58,221 nt of DNA from assembly GCA_021298315.1 (NCBI GenBank), contig JAJTFC010000008.1, positions 1-58,221 on the forward strand. Reading direction: 5' to 3'. Under the pieces are notes generated by a model. It was given only the letters and a program-made list of their open reading frames with translations, searched no databases and was not told the DNA's origin. The translations under genes and the position numbers were made by a program. Source of the DNA: Planctomycetaceae bacterium. Its GTDB lineage: Bacteria > Planctomycetota > Planctomycetia > Pirellulales > Pirellulaceae. This document shows, piece by piece, positions 8,345 through 17,474 of the stretch (the stretch's first letter is position 1; each line of letters opens with the position of its first letter).

Positions 8345-11300
8345 ATCAAGAGGTAAAAACTCGGCTTTGGCTGCTTTGGCTCGGGGTCTTGGCGACGCTG
8401 ATGCTTATTTATGCATCGTTGATCCCATTGCGGTACCGACCGCTCGATTGGCCCGAGACGATCCAACGAACCAAGAGTATCCCGTGGTTGCAACTAAGCG
8501 TTTACAACCGAGCCGACTGGATTGCAAATGGTCTGGTGGTCGTTCCCGTCGCGTTCCTACTGGCAGGTGCATTGAGCTACCGAGGCCAAAGTCCTAGATC
8601 TAGTTTTTTGAACCGGATCCTGGAACTGGGTGCATCGGGCTTGGTACTGGCCTTTCTGTTCCTTCTGATCGGAGGCATAGAGATAAGTCAAATTTGGTTT
8701 CCGCCTAGGACCGTTTCTTGGAATGATATTTTAGCCGGCTGGATCGGAGCCATTGCAGGGGTTGCTCTGTGGCTTCCTTTCGGCTGTCGATCGATCGAGG
8801 CGGCAAGACGGATTTTGGGAATACAGCGATTCTATGATCGGCTCTCCGCGTTTGCACTCCTGGCGTGCATCGCGGGCTTTCTTTATTCGATCTATCCGCT
8901 CGATTTCGTCTTGAGTCGGTCCGATTGGTCTGAGAAACTCAGGCTCGGCCGGGTCCAATGGGGACTGGTTCCACATTCGGTTCCCAAGTTGGAATGGGGC
9001 CAAGGGCTTCTGATCTCGGTGCTACGAGCTTTCCCTTTTGGGCTTTTAGGATCACAGATCCAGTCCAGGCCTCTGCGATGGATTTGGGTTTTGGGAATCG
9101 CTTTGTTTTTGGAGCTTATTCAGCTTCCAGTATTTAGTAAATTCTGCTCCCTCGGAGACGTCATGGCAGGCTGGCTCGGGGGGGCCATCGGGATCTTTGT
9201 CGCACAGCCTAATCGGCTCTGGAATTGGCTTTTGGGCACCCGATGGGTGTGGATATCAGCCGCCGGGCTCTGGTCGGTTGTTCTGCTATTCGCTTTCCTC
9301 GGCCGGTCGGAACGATTGGTTGTCGACCCGAGCGAGTTGCAGGAACGTTGGTCGGGTTTTTTGACCTACCCATTGCTACGGTATTATTTCACCTCGGAAT
9401 ACCGAGCGTTGACAAATATTTTGGGTAAGCTTCTAAGTTTTGCCTTTCTAGGTGCTTTGGTTGCTTGCTGTGTGATGTTCGGTAAGCCGACATCAGCCAT
9501 AGCTCGCAACGATAACCTTGGGCGTGATTGGGTCTGCTCTCCATTCCGAGCTAGTCTCTCTTGGGTACTGCCGTTGTCCATAGTGATTGGCTTTGCGATC
9601 GAAATCGGTCAGATCTATCTCTTTCCGCTCATTGGCGATTTGAGTGACGTTGGGATCTACGCACTGGGAGCGTCTGGCGGGGCCTGGCTGACGGTGTTTT
9701 TAGCTCGCGGCCTGCCGACTCCCGAGCAAACGGAGCCTCAAGCCGTTGAACAAATCAGCGCAAAGGACCCTGTAGATCGAGGGGCTATCGCGCCGTTTTG
9801 GATGCTTTTGGGATTTTCACTTTTTGTCTGCGGGGGGATCATTGCCTGGCTCCATCCTGGCTGGCCCGGGCTTGAACTACTGCTGATGATGGTTTTGTGT
9901 GGGACGGTTTACCGAGTACCGGGAACCTTTCCAATCGTATTTGCCCTAGCGATCGTCGCTGGTGATGCCTATCCAATTACAGGGCAACTGGTCTTGCAAG
10001 AATACGACAGCTTGCTGTTCGGAGCGTTTGCAGGATTGTGTTTTGCCTACGCGCGAAGACCCGTTACAAGTAGTTATAGTCAACAGCGGTTCGGTGCTGA
10101 GCCACTGTTGTTTTTTGGTTTCGTTTTGCTCGCATTGAGCATGGCAATCTCGCTGTTTGTCGGTTTGATTCGCCTACCGAGGGCTCCCTGGGGAGATCAA
10201 CTATCGGTCTATTTCACTCAGTGGAATGCTTTGCGGGTGGCTAAGGGAATCGCTTGGGGATTAGCCTTCGCGATCGCGATGCTGCTGGTTGGCAGGTTGC
10301 GTCGGGGAGTTAACGCACCGGACTGGTCGCTTGGATTTCTTCGAGGTTGTACATTGGCGGGGTTCTATGTGGGGTTATTCGTAGTCCTCGAAAGATTGGT
10401 TTTCCCAGGTTTGCTGAATTGGAGCGACGTGTACCGGGCTACGGGGCCATTCTTCACGATGCACATCGGAGACCAGCATCTCGATGCGTTTTTGGTCATG
10501 GTGTTTCCGTTGGTATGGGCACATGCGTTGCATCCGTCTTGTCGTACTCCGCAGCGGTGGCTCTGTGGCTCGGTACTTGGACTTTTAGCTTACGGGGCCT
10601 TTGCGACCATGTCGCGTGCGACCCTCGTTATCCTATTGTTGCAGATCATGGGATTGGTTTACCTGACTTGGCGATTTCGGAGGACAAAACCGGCTGGAGC
10701 CGATTTAAGGTCGAGCGAAAGGATTTCTTTAGCGTATGATCGAACTAGTCTCGTTGCATTGATTCTAGGAATATTGTTTTTTGTCTCTCTGATATTCTCT
10801 GCAAGGACCGAGGCGTTCCAAAGCCGCTTTTTTACCTTTACGCTGGACTGGAATGGACGAGTATCTCATTGGTTTATGATTCTCAAACGCGGAACGACCG
10901 GGATTGGAGGAATCCTCATTGGACATGGAATCGGTACGCTTCCAAGTTTGGTGGCTTCGGAGTTTGGCCGACCGGTGCCACCGATTCAATGGATTCCGCC
11001 GATGCACGGGGACGTGAATACCGGCCAGATCGTTTTACGCGGAGATTGGCCGATTTATGTAGAGCGGGTTATCTCTGGCGATTCTTCGAAAACGCTCCAG
11101 GAATTGGACCTCGAAGTCAAACTTTTTAGCGATACTGATGTGTTGCGTATCACACCATTGCTGGTTGAAAAATCGATGTTAGAGTCCTTCGGTGGAGCAA
11201 GATTTCCGAGCATCCAAGCGGGGAGAACATGGAAAAGGCTCGGGGTTTCTGATTTGGATCGTTCTGAATGGGACACTGGGGTCGGGTTACGTCCTGAATC

Positions 11301-11751
11301 TCCATGGCGTCCATGGTCGTTTGGACTCAGTGCAAGTGGAACTGGCGTCGCGGTATTTCGAGACACATCCACCGGCTCAATCGATCCGAAGTCTAGCTAT
11401 CCGTGGTATTTTACATGTGACGATCACATGGTCTGGCGAGCTAAGAATTTCTTGGTTCACGCCTATTACGAGCAGGGCTTAGGCGGAGTTGCAGCTTGGT
11501 CGCTACTTGTATTTGGTACGCTTCGGCGAGGTTGGCGGGGAATTTCCTATTTTGAGCTAGGATCGAAAGCTTCGGATCCATTGTCATTCCCCTTGGACTC
11601 CTATCAGGCAGTATCGATTCTGGGCTTCGTGGGAGTCGGATTTTTTGGAAGTCTTGTAGATACCCCGTGGATTGCTGCATTGCTGCTTGCCATACTCTCG
11701 ATGCACTTAGCAAGGGTGCCACGAGGTTCATTCGATAAGGATTCCCTATGA
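8341..11751 (+). CDS. Giant membrane protein: three VanZ-like units fused to an O-antigen-ligase-like domain
   Basis: 1136 residues from ATG 8341, which overlaps the upstream TGA. The first 460 residues contain three VanZ-like units. Each has a helix ending in E-x2-Q and an aspartate 15 residues after the glutamate: E114/Q117/D129, E258/Q261/D273 and E421/Q424/D436. About residues 490-1136 form a second multi-helix part resembling O-antigen ligase/polymerase (Wzy/WaaL): ATMSRATLVILLLQ, NGRVSHWFMI, LIGHGIGTLP. A large extracytoplasmic loop of about 150 residues precedes the HAYYEQGLGG region. Polymerising or ligating the exopolysaccharide is the likely role. The triple VanZ arrangement is unusual. 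Its last codon overlaps the next start (ATGA), implying coupled translation. Confidence 0.8.
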   Translation: MNQEVKTRLWLLWLGVLATLMLIYASLIPLRYRPLDWPETIQRTKSIPWLQLSVYNRADWIANGLVVVPVAFLLAGALSYRGQSPRSSFLNRILELGASGLVLAFLFLLIGGIEISQIWFPPRTVSWNDILAGWIGAIAGVALWLPFGCRSIEAARRILGIQRFYDRLSAFALLACIAGFLYSIYPLDFVLSRSDWSEKLRLGRVQWGLVPHSVPKLEWGQGLLISVLRAFPFGLLGSQIQSRPLRWIWVLGIALFLELIQLPVFSKFCSLGDVMAGWLGGAIGIFVAQPNRLWNWLLGTRWVWISAAGLWSVVLLFAFLGRSERLVVDPSELQERWSGFLTYPLLRYYFTSEYRALTNILGKLLSFAFLGALVACCVMFGKPTSAIARNDNLGRDWVCSPFRASLSWVLPLSIVIGFAIEIGQIYLFPLIGDLSDVGIYALGASGGAWLTVFLARGLPTPEQTEPQAVEQISAKDPVDRGAIAPFWMLLGFSLFVCGGIIAWLHPGWPGLELLLMMVLCGTVYRVPGTFPIVFALAIVAGDAYPITGQLVLQEYDSLLFGAFAGLCFAYARRPVTSSYSQQRFGAEPLLFFGFVLLALSMAISLFVGLIRLPRAPWGDQLSVYFTQWNALRVAKGIAWGLAFAIAMLLVGRLRRGVNAPDWSLGFLRGCTLAGFYVGLFVVLERLVFPGLLNWSDVYRATGPFFTMHIGDQHLDAFLVMVFPLVWAHALHPSCRTPQRWLCGSVLGLLAYGAFATMSRATLVILLLQIMGLVYLTWRFRRTKPAGADLRSSERISLAYDRTSLVALILGILFFVSLIFSARTEAFQSRFFTFTLDWNGRVSHWFMILKRGTTGIGGILIGHGIGTLPSLVASEFGRPVPPIQWIPPMHGDVNTGQIVLRGDWPIYVERVISGDSSKTLQELDLEVKLFSDTDVLRITPLLVEKSMLESFGGARFPSIQAGRTWKRLGVSDLDRSEWDTGVGLRPESPWRPWSFGLSASGTGVAVFRDTSTGSIDPKSSYPWYFTCDDHMVWRAKNFLVHAYYEQGLGGVAAWSLLVFGTLRRGWRGISYFELGSKASDPLSFPLDSYQAVSILGFVGVGFFGSLVDTPWIAALLLAILSMHLARVPRGSFDKDSL

Positions 11752-13181
11752 AAGCAAACACGCAAAGGATTCTCTGTAGAGCATCCGAAACGCTTTTCGG
11801 ATTTGGCCATTGTTTTCCTTTTGGGATTCAAGGCTTATCTCTCCTTGTGCTCTTTCTATTTGCATCCGGCGGGTGCGACGCGTTCCGTCCGATCGAATCG
11901 GTAAGCAAAGGGCCTGTTTCGGAGGTTGCCCTCGAGGGCACGATGTCCAAGGGACCGAGTCTTAGGGATTCAACCGAATGGATAGGTCCGGCTCGCGTTG
12001 GCCAGTCGCGTTTTCTTCGGGCTCCTCGACTCCAAGAGCTTGAGGTTCCCGACTACCCTGGGGCAAACTCAATTTGGGGGGCTACAGGACGCGACCTTCA
12101 GGGACGAATGTACTTTGGCGTTGCCGGTTATGGCGTGGATAACCCAAGCGCAGCATTGTGGAGATTAGATCCTCAATCAGATCGATTCGAAACACTTGGG
12201 TTAGTCAATGAGCAACTGGATCGTTTGGGGGTCCGTCGCAAGATCGACTGGGCCGAAACGCAGATGAAGATCCATAGTAAGATTTTCCAGGCCGCAGACG
12301 GCCGTATGTACTTCTCGAGTCAAGACGAACACGCCGAGGCTGCCGATGGAAGTCGTAATGCGTTGTACGGTGGTAGGCTTTGGGCTATGGATCCTAAGAC
12401 CGACGTTTGGGAGTCTATTCATACAGCCCCTGAGGGACTAATCGCTCTGGCAGCACGAGGACGCTACGTGGTCACTCAAGGATATTTCGGCCATGTATTG
12501 TATCAGTACGATACTCAGACTAAGCAGATTCGCTCGAAGAAACTCGGCACTTACAAAGGCCATGCATCGCGAAATATTTTTATGGACTCACGAGGTCATG
12601 TTTTCGGAATACGAGCTCGAATCGCAAATAGTTACGACCTCGATAGTGTTTATGAAATTGGTAAAGATCGTGTCCGAATATCGTTGGTTGAACTAGACAC
12701 GGAATTTAATGAGCTCAATGACTGGACATTGAGTGACTACGCACCTACGGGGAGCACCGATTCGCATGGCATAACCGGCTTTAGTGAACTCGACGATGGG
12801 AGCATCGTATTCGTAACCCACAGCGGAGCGCTTTGGCAAATCCGGCAGATCGACGCCAAAAGCAAACTGGAAAGGTTAGGCTGGATACATCCTCTAGGGA
12901 CTGGTTACTGTGCAAGTTTATTTTCCCCGTTTGGTAGGCGGTATGTGTGTGGGTTTGTCAGAAGTAAAGGAGGTGTTGAGGAATGGAGCATTTTCGACAT
13001 CGAGCTTAAACGCTCCGTGATTCTACCAATGAGCGAATCTGACCGAGCGCTTCTACGTCAACCTCAGTTGCTTATCTATGGCAGCGATACCCTCGATGAT
13101 CAGAGCCGTGGCTATATCGTCGGCTGGAAAAAACGTGCTAACCGCATGGCTCCCTATGTGATTCGATTGACTTGGGAATAA
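11748..13181 (+). CDS. Putative lipoprotein with beta-propeller-like repeats, unknown function
   Basis: 477 residues. A hydrophobic segment followed by FASGGC looks like a type II signal peptide with a lipobox, so the product is probably lipid-anchored outside the cytoplasm. Recurrent strands of the kind GRMYFG, LWRLDP, GRMYFSSQ, LWAMDP, HVLYQYD, SRGHVFG and GALWQI suggest a beta-propeller similar to SMP-30/NHL or DUF-type sugar-binding propellers. No catalytic motif is recognised. Its ATG overlaps the stop of the ligase-like gene, and AAGGA precedes it. The next secreted protein starts 27 bases downstream. Context suggests a role in handling or modifying the exported polysaccharide. Confidence 0.65.
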   Translation: MKANTQRILCRASETLFGFGHCFPFGIQGLSLLVLFLFASGGCDAFRPIESVSKGPVSEVALEGTMSKGPSLRDSTEWIGPARVGQSRFLRAPRLQELEVPDYPGANSIWGATGRDLQGRMYFGVAGYGVDNPSAALWRLDPQSDRFETLGLVNEQLDRLGVRRKIDWAETQMKIHSKIFQAADGRMYFSSQDEHAEAADGSRNALYGGRLWAMDPKTDVWESIHTAPEGLIALAARGRYVVTQGYFGHVLYQYDTQTKQIRSKKLGTYKGHASRNIFMDSRGHVFGIRARIANSYDLDSVYEIGKDRVRISLVELDTEFNELNDWTLSDYAPTGSTDSHGITGFSELDDGSIVFVTHSGALWQIRQIDAKSKLERLGWIHPLGTGYCASLFSPFGRRYVCGFVRSKGGVEEWSIFDIELKRSVILPMSESDRALLRQPQLLIYGSDTLDDQSRGYIVGWKKRANRMAPYVIRLTWE

Positions 13182-13208
13182 ATCTCCATTAGAAGACTAG
13201 GCTGTTTC

Positions 13209-16200
13209 ATGAATACAATCAATAAATTCTATATTCGCAACTCGAAACGCACCTTTCTGTTGATGCTATGGCTCTTGTCCCTCTCTAGTGCGATTGGACA
13301 GGAGCAAGTTCCGGAGAGGCGATTATCCGCCGAGCAGATGCGCCGTCCTGAGATAGCGGCGATTGCAGGGCGCCTTGGACAACTTCGGCGCAATGAGGCC
13401 AGGTTTGGTCCTAAACATCCTGCCTCGGAAACCACCAAGAAGCAGATTTCTGACTTAGAAAACCAATTGAGGGAAATGACGGTCGATCGCTCGGCAATCG
13501 AGCCGGAAAACTCTGCGCGGGATCCTTTGTCGTCCCCAAAAAAACGTGGTGATAACGGAGTTTCAGAGAAAAAAATGCCACCGAAGCGAAAAATTCCAAG
13601 TCAGTGGGGGTTTGAAACGTGGTCCAGTTGGCCATCGACCGTTGGACAATTGACGAGGATCTCCAGAAAACATTCGAATTATCACGAAGCTTATCCATGG
13701 CTAGGTATACCCGATTTGATTGCCGTAGGCCCGATGCCTGGAATGGGCTTGATGTGGGGTGTCCAATACGATTCGAGGGAGAATTTTAGTTCCGTCTTTC
13801 AATGGTTCGATGATCCAGGTAGCACGCAAAGAGCGCATTATCTGGACCTCCCCGGACGGGTACTTTCGGTTTACTACCCAAGCAATTTCGATAGTACCGG
13901 TTGCTTTTGGGTGATTCGCCAGACGCCCAATCAAGAGTTTTTGAAAAATGACGCTCCTGAAGGTTGGTTAATTGCCGAAGTGATCCAGATGAAAGCCGAT
14001 CGATTTCCTCCTTATGGAATTGAGGATCAAACTCCATCATCGATTGGGGTTTTCAAAATCCGTGGCAAGCAAACTCCGACCTTGCTAGCAAGTCAGCAGC
14101 GAGGATTTTTCATCGTTGGGGATGTTCAATTTTCCCAACATGCAGAAAGTATCGAAAAACTGTGCGCATTCGGTGAAGGGATTTGGGGATTGGATTGTGC
14201 AACGACGAATGCCACAGCGATGGCTGCAAACCTTATATCCGAATGCAAATCCATTTCTGCTCCATCGAATCTTGACATTCTATCCTACGGGATCGATTCG
14301 GTCGGCAGGGTTCTGCTGGTTGATCATGCTGGGCGGGTTCGACGACGTAACGGGGGGGCAGACCGAGCCGAGAACGATGGAGTATGGCCGCCGAAAACGC
14401 TTAGCCAACTCGGATGGTATAGCTCCTTGGTCGATGGCGCGATGATCGAGAGTTTTAAACGTTTTTCCCCAGGCGATTTCTCCGAAATGAGCGATTTAAA
14501 TACATCCTCGGTATCTGCTTCGCTCGGTAGGCAAGCCCATTTTTCTGATCGGTTCACAACAGATCATTGGATTTCGATTCCGCAAACCAATCTCGTGACA
14601 AACTCGCAGAATGGTCGGTGGAAATACCCGGATGGAACATTGCTTGTACAAACAATCAATCAGTTAGTACCCGAGGATAATGCTACGGAGTGCACTACAC
14701 GGAAAATCGAAACCAGGGTGCTGTCTTTTATCGACCAGGAGTGGTTTGCGATGAGTTACCTTTGGGATTCGGAGCAAACCGATGGGGTTCTCGTCGAGTC
14801 AGACGATCAGACGACCGAAATCGAAATGGCGGATCAAACCGAACCTCTGACGTGGCATCCGTCAAAAGCTAGCGAATGTTTCAGGTGCCATACGAATGGA
14901 CCGATTGGAAATCCCCCAATTCAAATTTTGAAGCTAGCCTCTGAGAGTCTCCCGAGTAGTGTCCGTTGGGACATGCATTTTCTCGGTTCTGCTGACCGAG
15001 GCAAGAAAGTGGGTTGGACTCCTATACTCGCTGCTCAGGGTCAGGGTGGCATTACCAAAGTGCGACAAACCTTGGGAGGCGGGAGGTTGGACCTCGATTG
15101 GGGCTGGTTTAAAAAAAGCCTTCTCGAGGAAAACATCAAACCATGGTACCAAGCATCGTTTCGACCGAGTGGTTTTTTTTGCAGCGAACTCGATGAGACA
15201 TGGACCCCCAGCCTGAATCCTTCAGCGACATTGGTTTCGCAAACGCGTCAGATCTATAAGATGGCGATCGGTTACTCGATCTCTAAGGATCCGGAATTGC
15301 TCGATGCAATGAGAAAAGGAATACGGTTTTTGCTCGACAAGTTTAAGGACCCGAAATACGGAGGTTTTTACCTTCAGGTAAGCGAGCAAGGAACTGTGAT
15401 CGAAAAGGGCAAGGACGGGTATGGTCACGCCTTAGTCATTTACGCACTGGCTACGGCCGCTAAGGTATCGGGGGACGATGCGTACGCTACTGAGGCCCTG
15501 AAATGCTGGGAGCATTTGAGATCCCGAATGATGGAAATCGATGGTGGTCTAATGTGGAAAGCATCCGAGGATTTCTCCAACCCTTATCGGCGTTCCCAAA
15601 ACCCAAATATGCAACTTTTTGAGGGGCTCCTGGAGCTTTACGACGCAACCAAGGACCGGGGAGTTTACAGCGATGCGCTTAGACTATTGAACTTTGTTGT
15701 TCTTCAACTTCGGCAAGATTCGGGGTGCATACCTGAAGACTTTCAGTCCGACTGGAGGTCTCCAGTGATGATCGGGCAACAGCCTAATATTCAGATGGGG
15801 CATCAAGTTCAGTGGGCGTTTCTGATAAGCCGTGCGGTCGAATTAGGTTTTCCACGGAGGTATGCAAAAATTGGCCAAGAGTTCATGGACTACGCGATGA
15901 TACATGGTTTCGACCAGGAAACGGGGGGGCTCTATCAGAAGCCTGGTACTGACAAAGAAGCTTGGCAACAGGCTGAGTTTTTGAGGGCTTTACTTCGGTA
16001 CTACTCCATGCATGACCGTAGCGACTATGCCGATGCGATCCTCAAGACTCATTCGATGATACGGAGGGAATTCATCGACCCGGAGCATGGAAGGTGGATT
16101 GAATCGGGCAAGACAAAAGAAGAAAACGACCCGAAGATAGCATTGCATGAAGTCGGCATGTACTTAGAGGCAATACGCGTTGACGAAACCATGCAATCAA

Positions 16201-16223
16201 AGATACCAAAGGGCGCGGAATAG
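13209..16223 (+). CDS. Secreted protein with a CXXCH haem motif and an AGE-like (alpha/alpha)6 barrel
   Basis: 1004 residues. An N-terminal signal peptide ends near SSAIGQ. A charged segment with coiled-coil character (about 45-110) precedes a long central region I do not recognise. C557-F-R-C560-H561 is a c-type haem-binding motif. From about residue 680 to the end the sequence resembles the N-acylglucosamine 2-epimerase/mannose isomerase superfamily: DPKYGGFYLQV, GYGHALVIYAL, GGLMWKASEDF, GHQVQWAFLI, EAWQQAEFLRALL and HEVGMYLEA. In that family a glutamate usually follows the GH by two residues; here it is glutamine, so isomerase activity is doubtful. Lying between a lipoprotein and FemAB, it probably acts on or binds polysaccharide outside the cytoplasm. 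Haem attachment is a prediction from five residues only. Confidence 0.65.
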   Translation: MNTINKFYIRNSKRTFLLMLWLLSLSSAIGQEQVPERRLSAEQMRRPEIAAIAGRLGQLRRNEARFGPKHPASETTKKQISDLENQLREMTVDRSAIEPENSARDPLSSPKKRGDNGVSEKKMPPKRKIPSQWGFETWSSWPSTVGQLTRISRKHSNYHEAYPWLGIPDLIAVGPMPGMGLMWGVQYDSRENFSSVFQWFDDPGSTQRAHYLDLPGRVLSVYYPSNFDSTGCFWVIRQTPNQEFLKNDAPEGWLIAEVIQMKADRFPPYGIEDQTPSSIGVFKIRGKQTPTLLASQQRGFFIVGDVQFSQHAESIEKLCAFGEGIWGLDCATTNATAMAANLISECKSISAPSNLDILSYGIDSVGRVLLVDHAGRVRRRNGGADRAENDGVWPPKTLSQLGWYSSLVDGAMIESFKRFSPGDFSEMSDLNTSSVSASLGRQAHFSDRFTTDHWISIPQTNLVTNSQNGRWKYPDGTLLVQTINQLVPEDNATECTTRKIETRVLSFIDQEWFAMSYLWDSEQTDGVLVESDDQTTEIEMADQTEPLTWHPSKASECFRCHTNGPIGNPPIQILKLASESLPSSVRWDMHFLGSADRGKKVGWTPILAAQGQGGITKVRQTLGGGRLDLDWGWFKKSLLEENIKPWYQASFRPSGFFCSELDETWTPSLNPSATLVSQTRQIYKMAIGYSISKDPELLDAMRKGIRFLLDKFKDPKYGGFYLQVSEQGTVIEKGKDGYGHALVIYALATAAKVSGDDAYATEALKCWEHLRSRMMEIDGGLMWKASEDFSNPYRRSQNPNMQLFEGLLELYDATKDRGVYSDALRLLNFVVLQLRQDSGCIPEDFQSDWRSPVMIGQQPNIQMGHQVQWAFLISRAVELGFPRRYAKIGQEFMDYAMIHGFDQETGGLYQKPGTDKEAWQQAEFLRALLRYYSMHDRSDYADAILKTHSMIRREFIDPEHGRWIESGKTKEENDPKIALHEVGMYLEAIRVDETMQSKIPKGAE

Positions 16224-16224
16224 C

Positions 16225-17289
16225 ATGAAAATCAAAATATTCAAAGATTCTAAGGAAGCCCTTGCTGAACTTAAAGGCTATTGCGATGAATTAGATGGTT
16301 TCCGTCCGTCGCCGATTTGGTGGAACGCGCTTGGACAAGGGTTCGGTCATCGCTCCTATTGTCTGAGTGGATGCGATTCTTCGGAGCAAGCAGTCGGTTG
16401 CTTGCCGCTATTATTTGTTAGAAGCTTAATTTTCGGAAAATTTCTCGTTTCATTGCCTTACTTAAACTCCGGTGGAGTCCTCTTAGAGGGGGCACCGCAG
16501 TCAACCGAGCCGATCGCTCAAGCTTTGATCGATCGTGCGGTACAACTAGCCGATGAGCTTGACGTGAAGTACCTAGAGTTACGCCACGAAGCCCGTATCG
16601 AACACCCGTTATTCAATCACGAGCGGACCGACAAAGTCCATATGCGATTGACGCTTCCGGCGACACCCGAACTTTTGATGGCCTCCTTCAAAAGCAAGCT
16701 TCGCAGCCAGATCAAGAAAGCCAATGAGAACCCTTTCGAGGTGCGATTCGGTGGTGAGGAGCTTCTGACCGACTTCTACAAGGTCTTTGCTCACAACATG
16801 CGAGATCTGGGCACGCCGGTTTACTCCAAGAACCTTTTTCGGGAGACCCTAAGGTCCTTTGCGAATTCGCAGGGGAGTTCCAAGGCCGAGTTGTGTGTGG
16901 TTCGATGGAACCATCGACCTATCTCAGGGGCTCTACTGATCCACCATGCCCATCGGACCGAGGTCCCGAGCGCAAGCGCCATTAGGAAATTCAATTTTAC
17001 CAACGTGAACATGTGGATGTATTGGCAATTGCTCCAGCGCGCCATCGAACAAGGATCTACTGAGTTCGATTTCGGCCGAAGCACTCTCGCTAGCGGAACT
17101 TACAAGTTCAAGGAGCAATGGGGGGCCAAGCCCAGCCCTGCGGTCTGGCAGTACTACGTGCGCAAGGGGGATCCAGCCCAGATGCGACCGGACGCTTCGA
17201 AAAACCAACGGCTCGTCGAGATCTGGAAAAAACTGCCTGTGTGGCTAACCCGGATAATTGGCCCCTCGATCGTTCGGGGAATTCCTTAG
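16225..17289 (+). CDS. FemAB-like GNAT protein, XrtA/PEP-CTERM-system type
   Basis: 354 residues from ATG 16225, one base after the upstream stop. The C-terminal GNAT fold with RKFNFTNVNMWMYW, AIEQGSTEFDFGRST and GTYKFKEQWGAKP closely matches the FemAB-like proteins that co-occur with exosortases (TIGR03019 type). FemAB relatives transfer an amino acid from aminoacyl-tRNA to peptidoglycan; in exosortase loci the acceptor is unknown and may be a polysaccharide or lipid-linked sugar. Its position directly before the exosortase supports assignment to that system. Confidence is high for family and low for substrate. Confidence 0.9.
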   Translation: MKIKIFKDSKEALAELKGYCDELDGFRPSPIWWNALGQGFGHRSYCLSGCDSSEQAVGCLPLLFVRSLIFGKFLVSLPYLNSGGVLLEGAPQSTEPIAQALIDRAVQLADELDVKYLELRHEARIEHPLFNHERTDKVHMRLTLPATPELLMASFKSKLRSQIKKANENPFEVRFGGEELLTDFYKVFAHNMRDLGTPVYSKNLFRETLRSFANSQGSSKAELCVVRWNHRPISGALLIHHAHRTEVPSASAIRKFNFTNVNMWMYWQLLQRAIEQGSTEFDFGRSTLASGTYKFKEQWGAKPSPAVWQYYVRKGDPAQMRPDASKNQRLVEIWKKLPVWLTRIIGPSIVRGIP

Positions 17290-17474
17290 CAAATCTTGTT
17301 ACGGCAAATCGCAAGGGGAGGTAATCGCCCCTTGATCCTTGCCTAAAGCCAGTTTTCAGGTCAAAGAGCTTTTTAGCGATTGCGTAGGGAGTGATGTATA
17401 GGCCGAGCTGACCCAGAACAAAACCCGAAGGAATCTGCTTTCTTCAAGGGTTTCGTCTCAAGAATGGTTGACCC
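17290..17474. other. Intergenic spacer before the exosortase gene
   Basis: 185 bases without a gene. It contains a 7-bp inverted repeat (CAAGGGG at 17312-17318, CCCCTTG at 17328-17334) with a 9-base loop and no following T-run, so it is not a convincing intrinsic terminator. No clear promoter is seen. Confidence 0.4.

Noticed and set aside
17312..17334. Hairpin after the FemAB gene as terminator
   Set aside because: Seven-base stem with no T-run after it on either strand.
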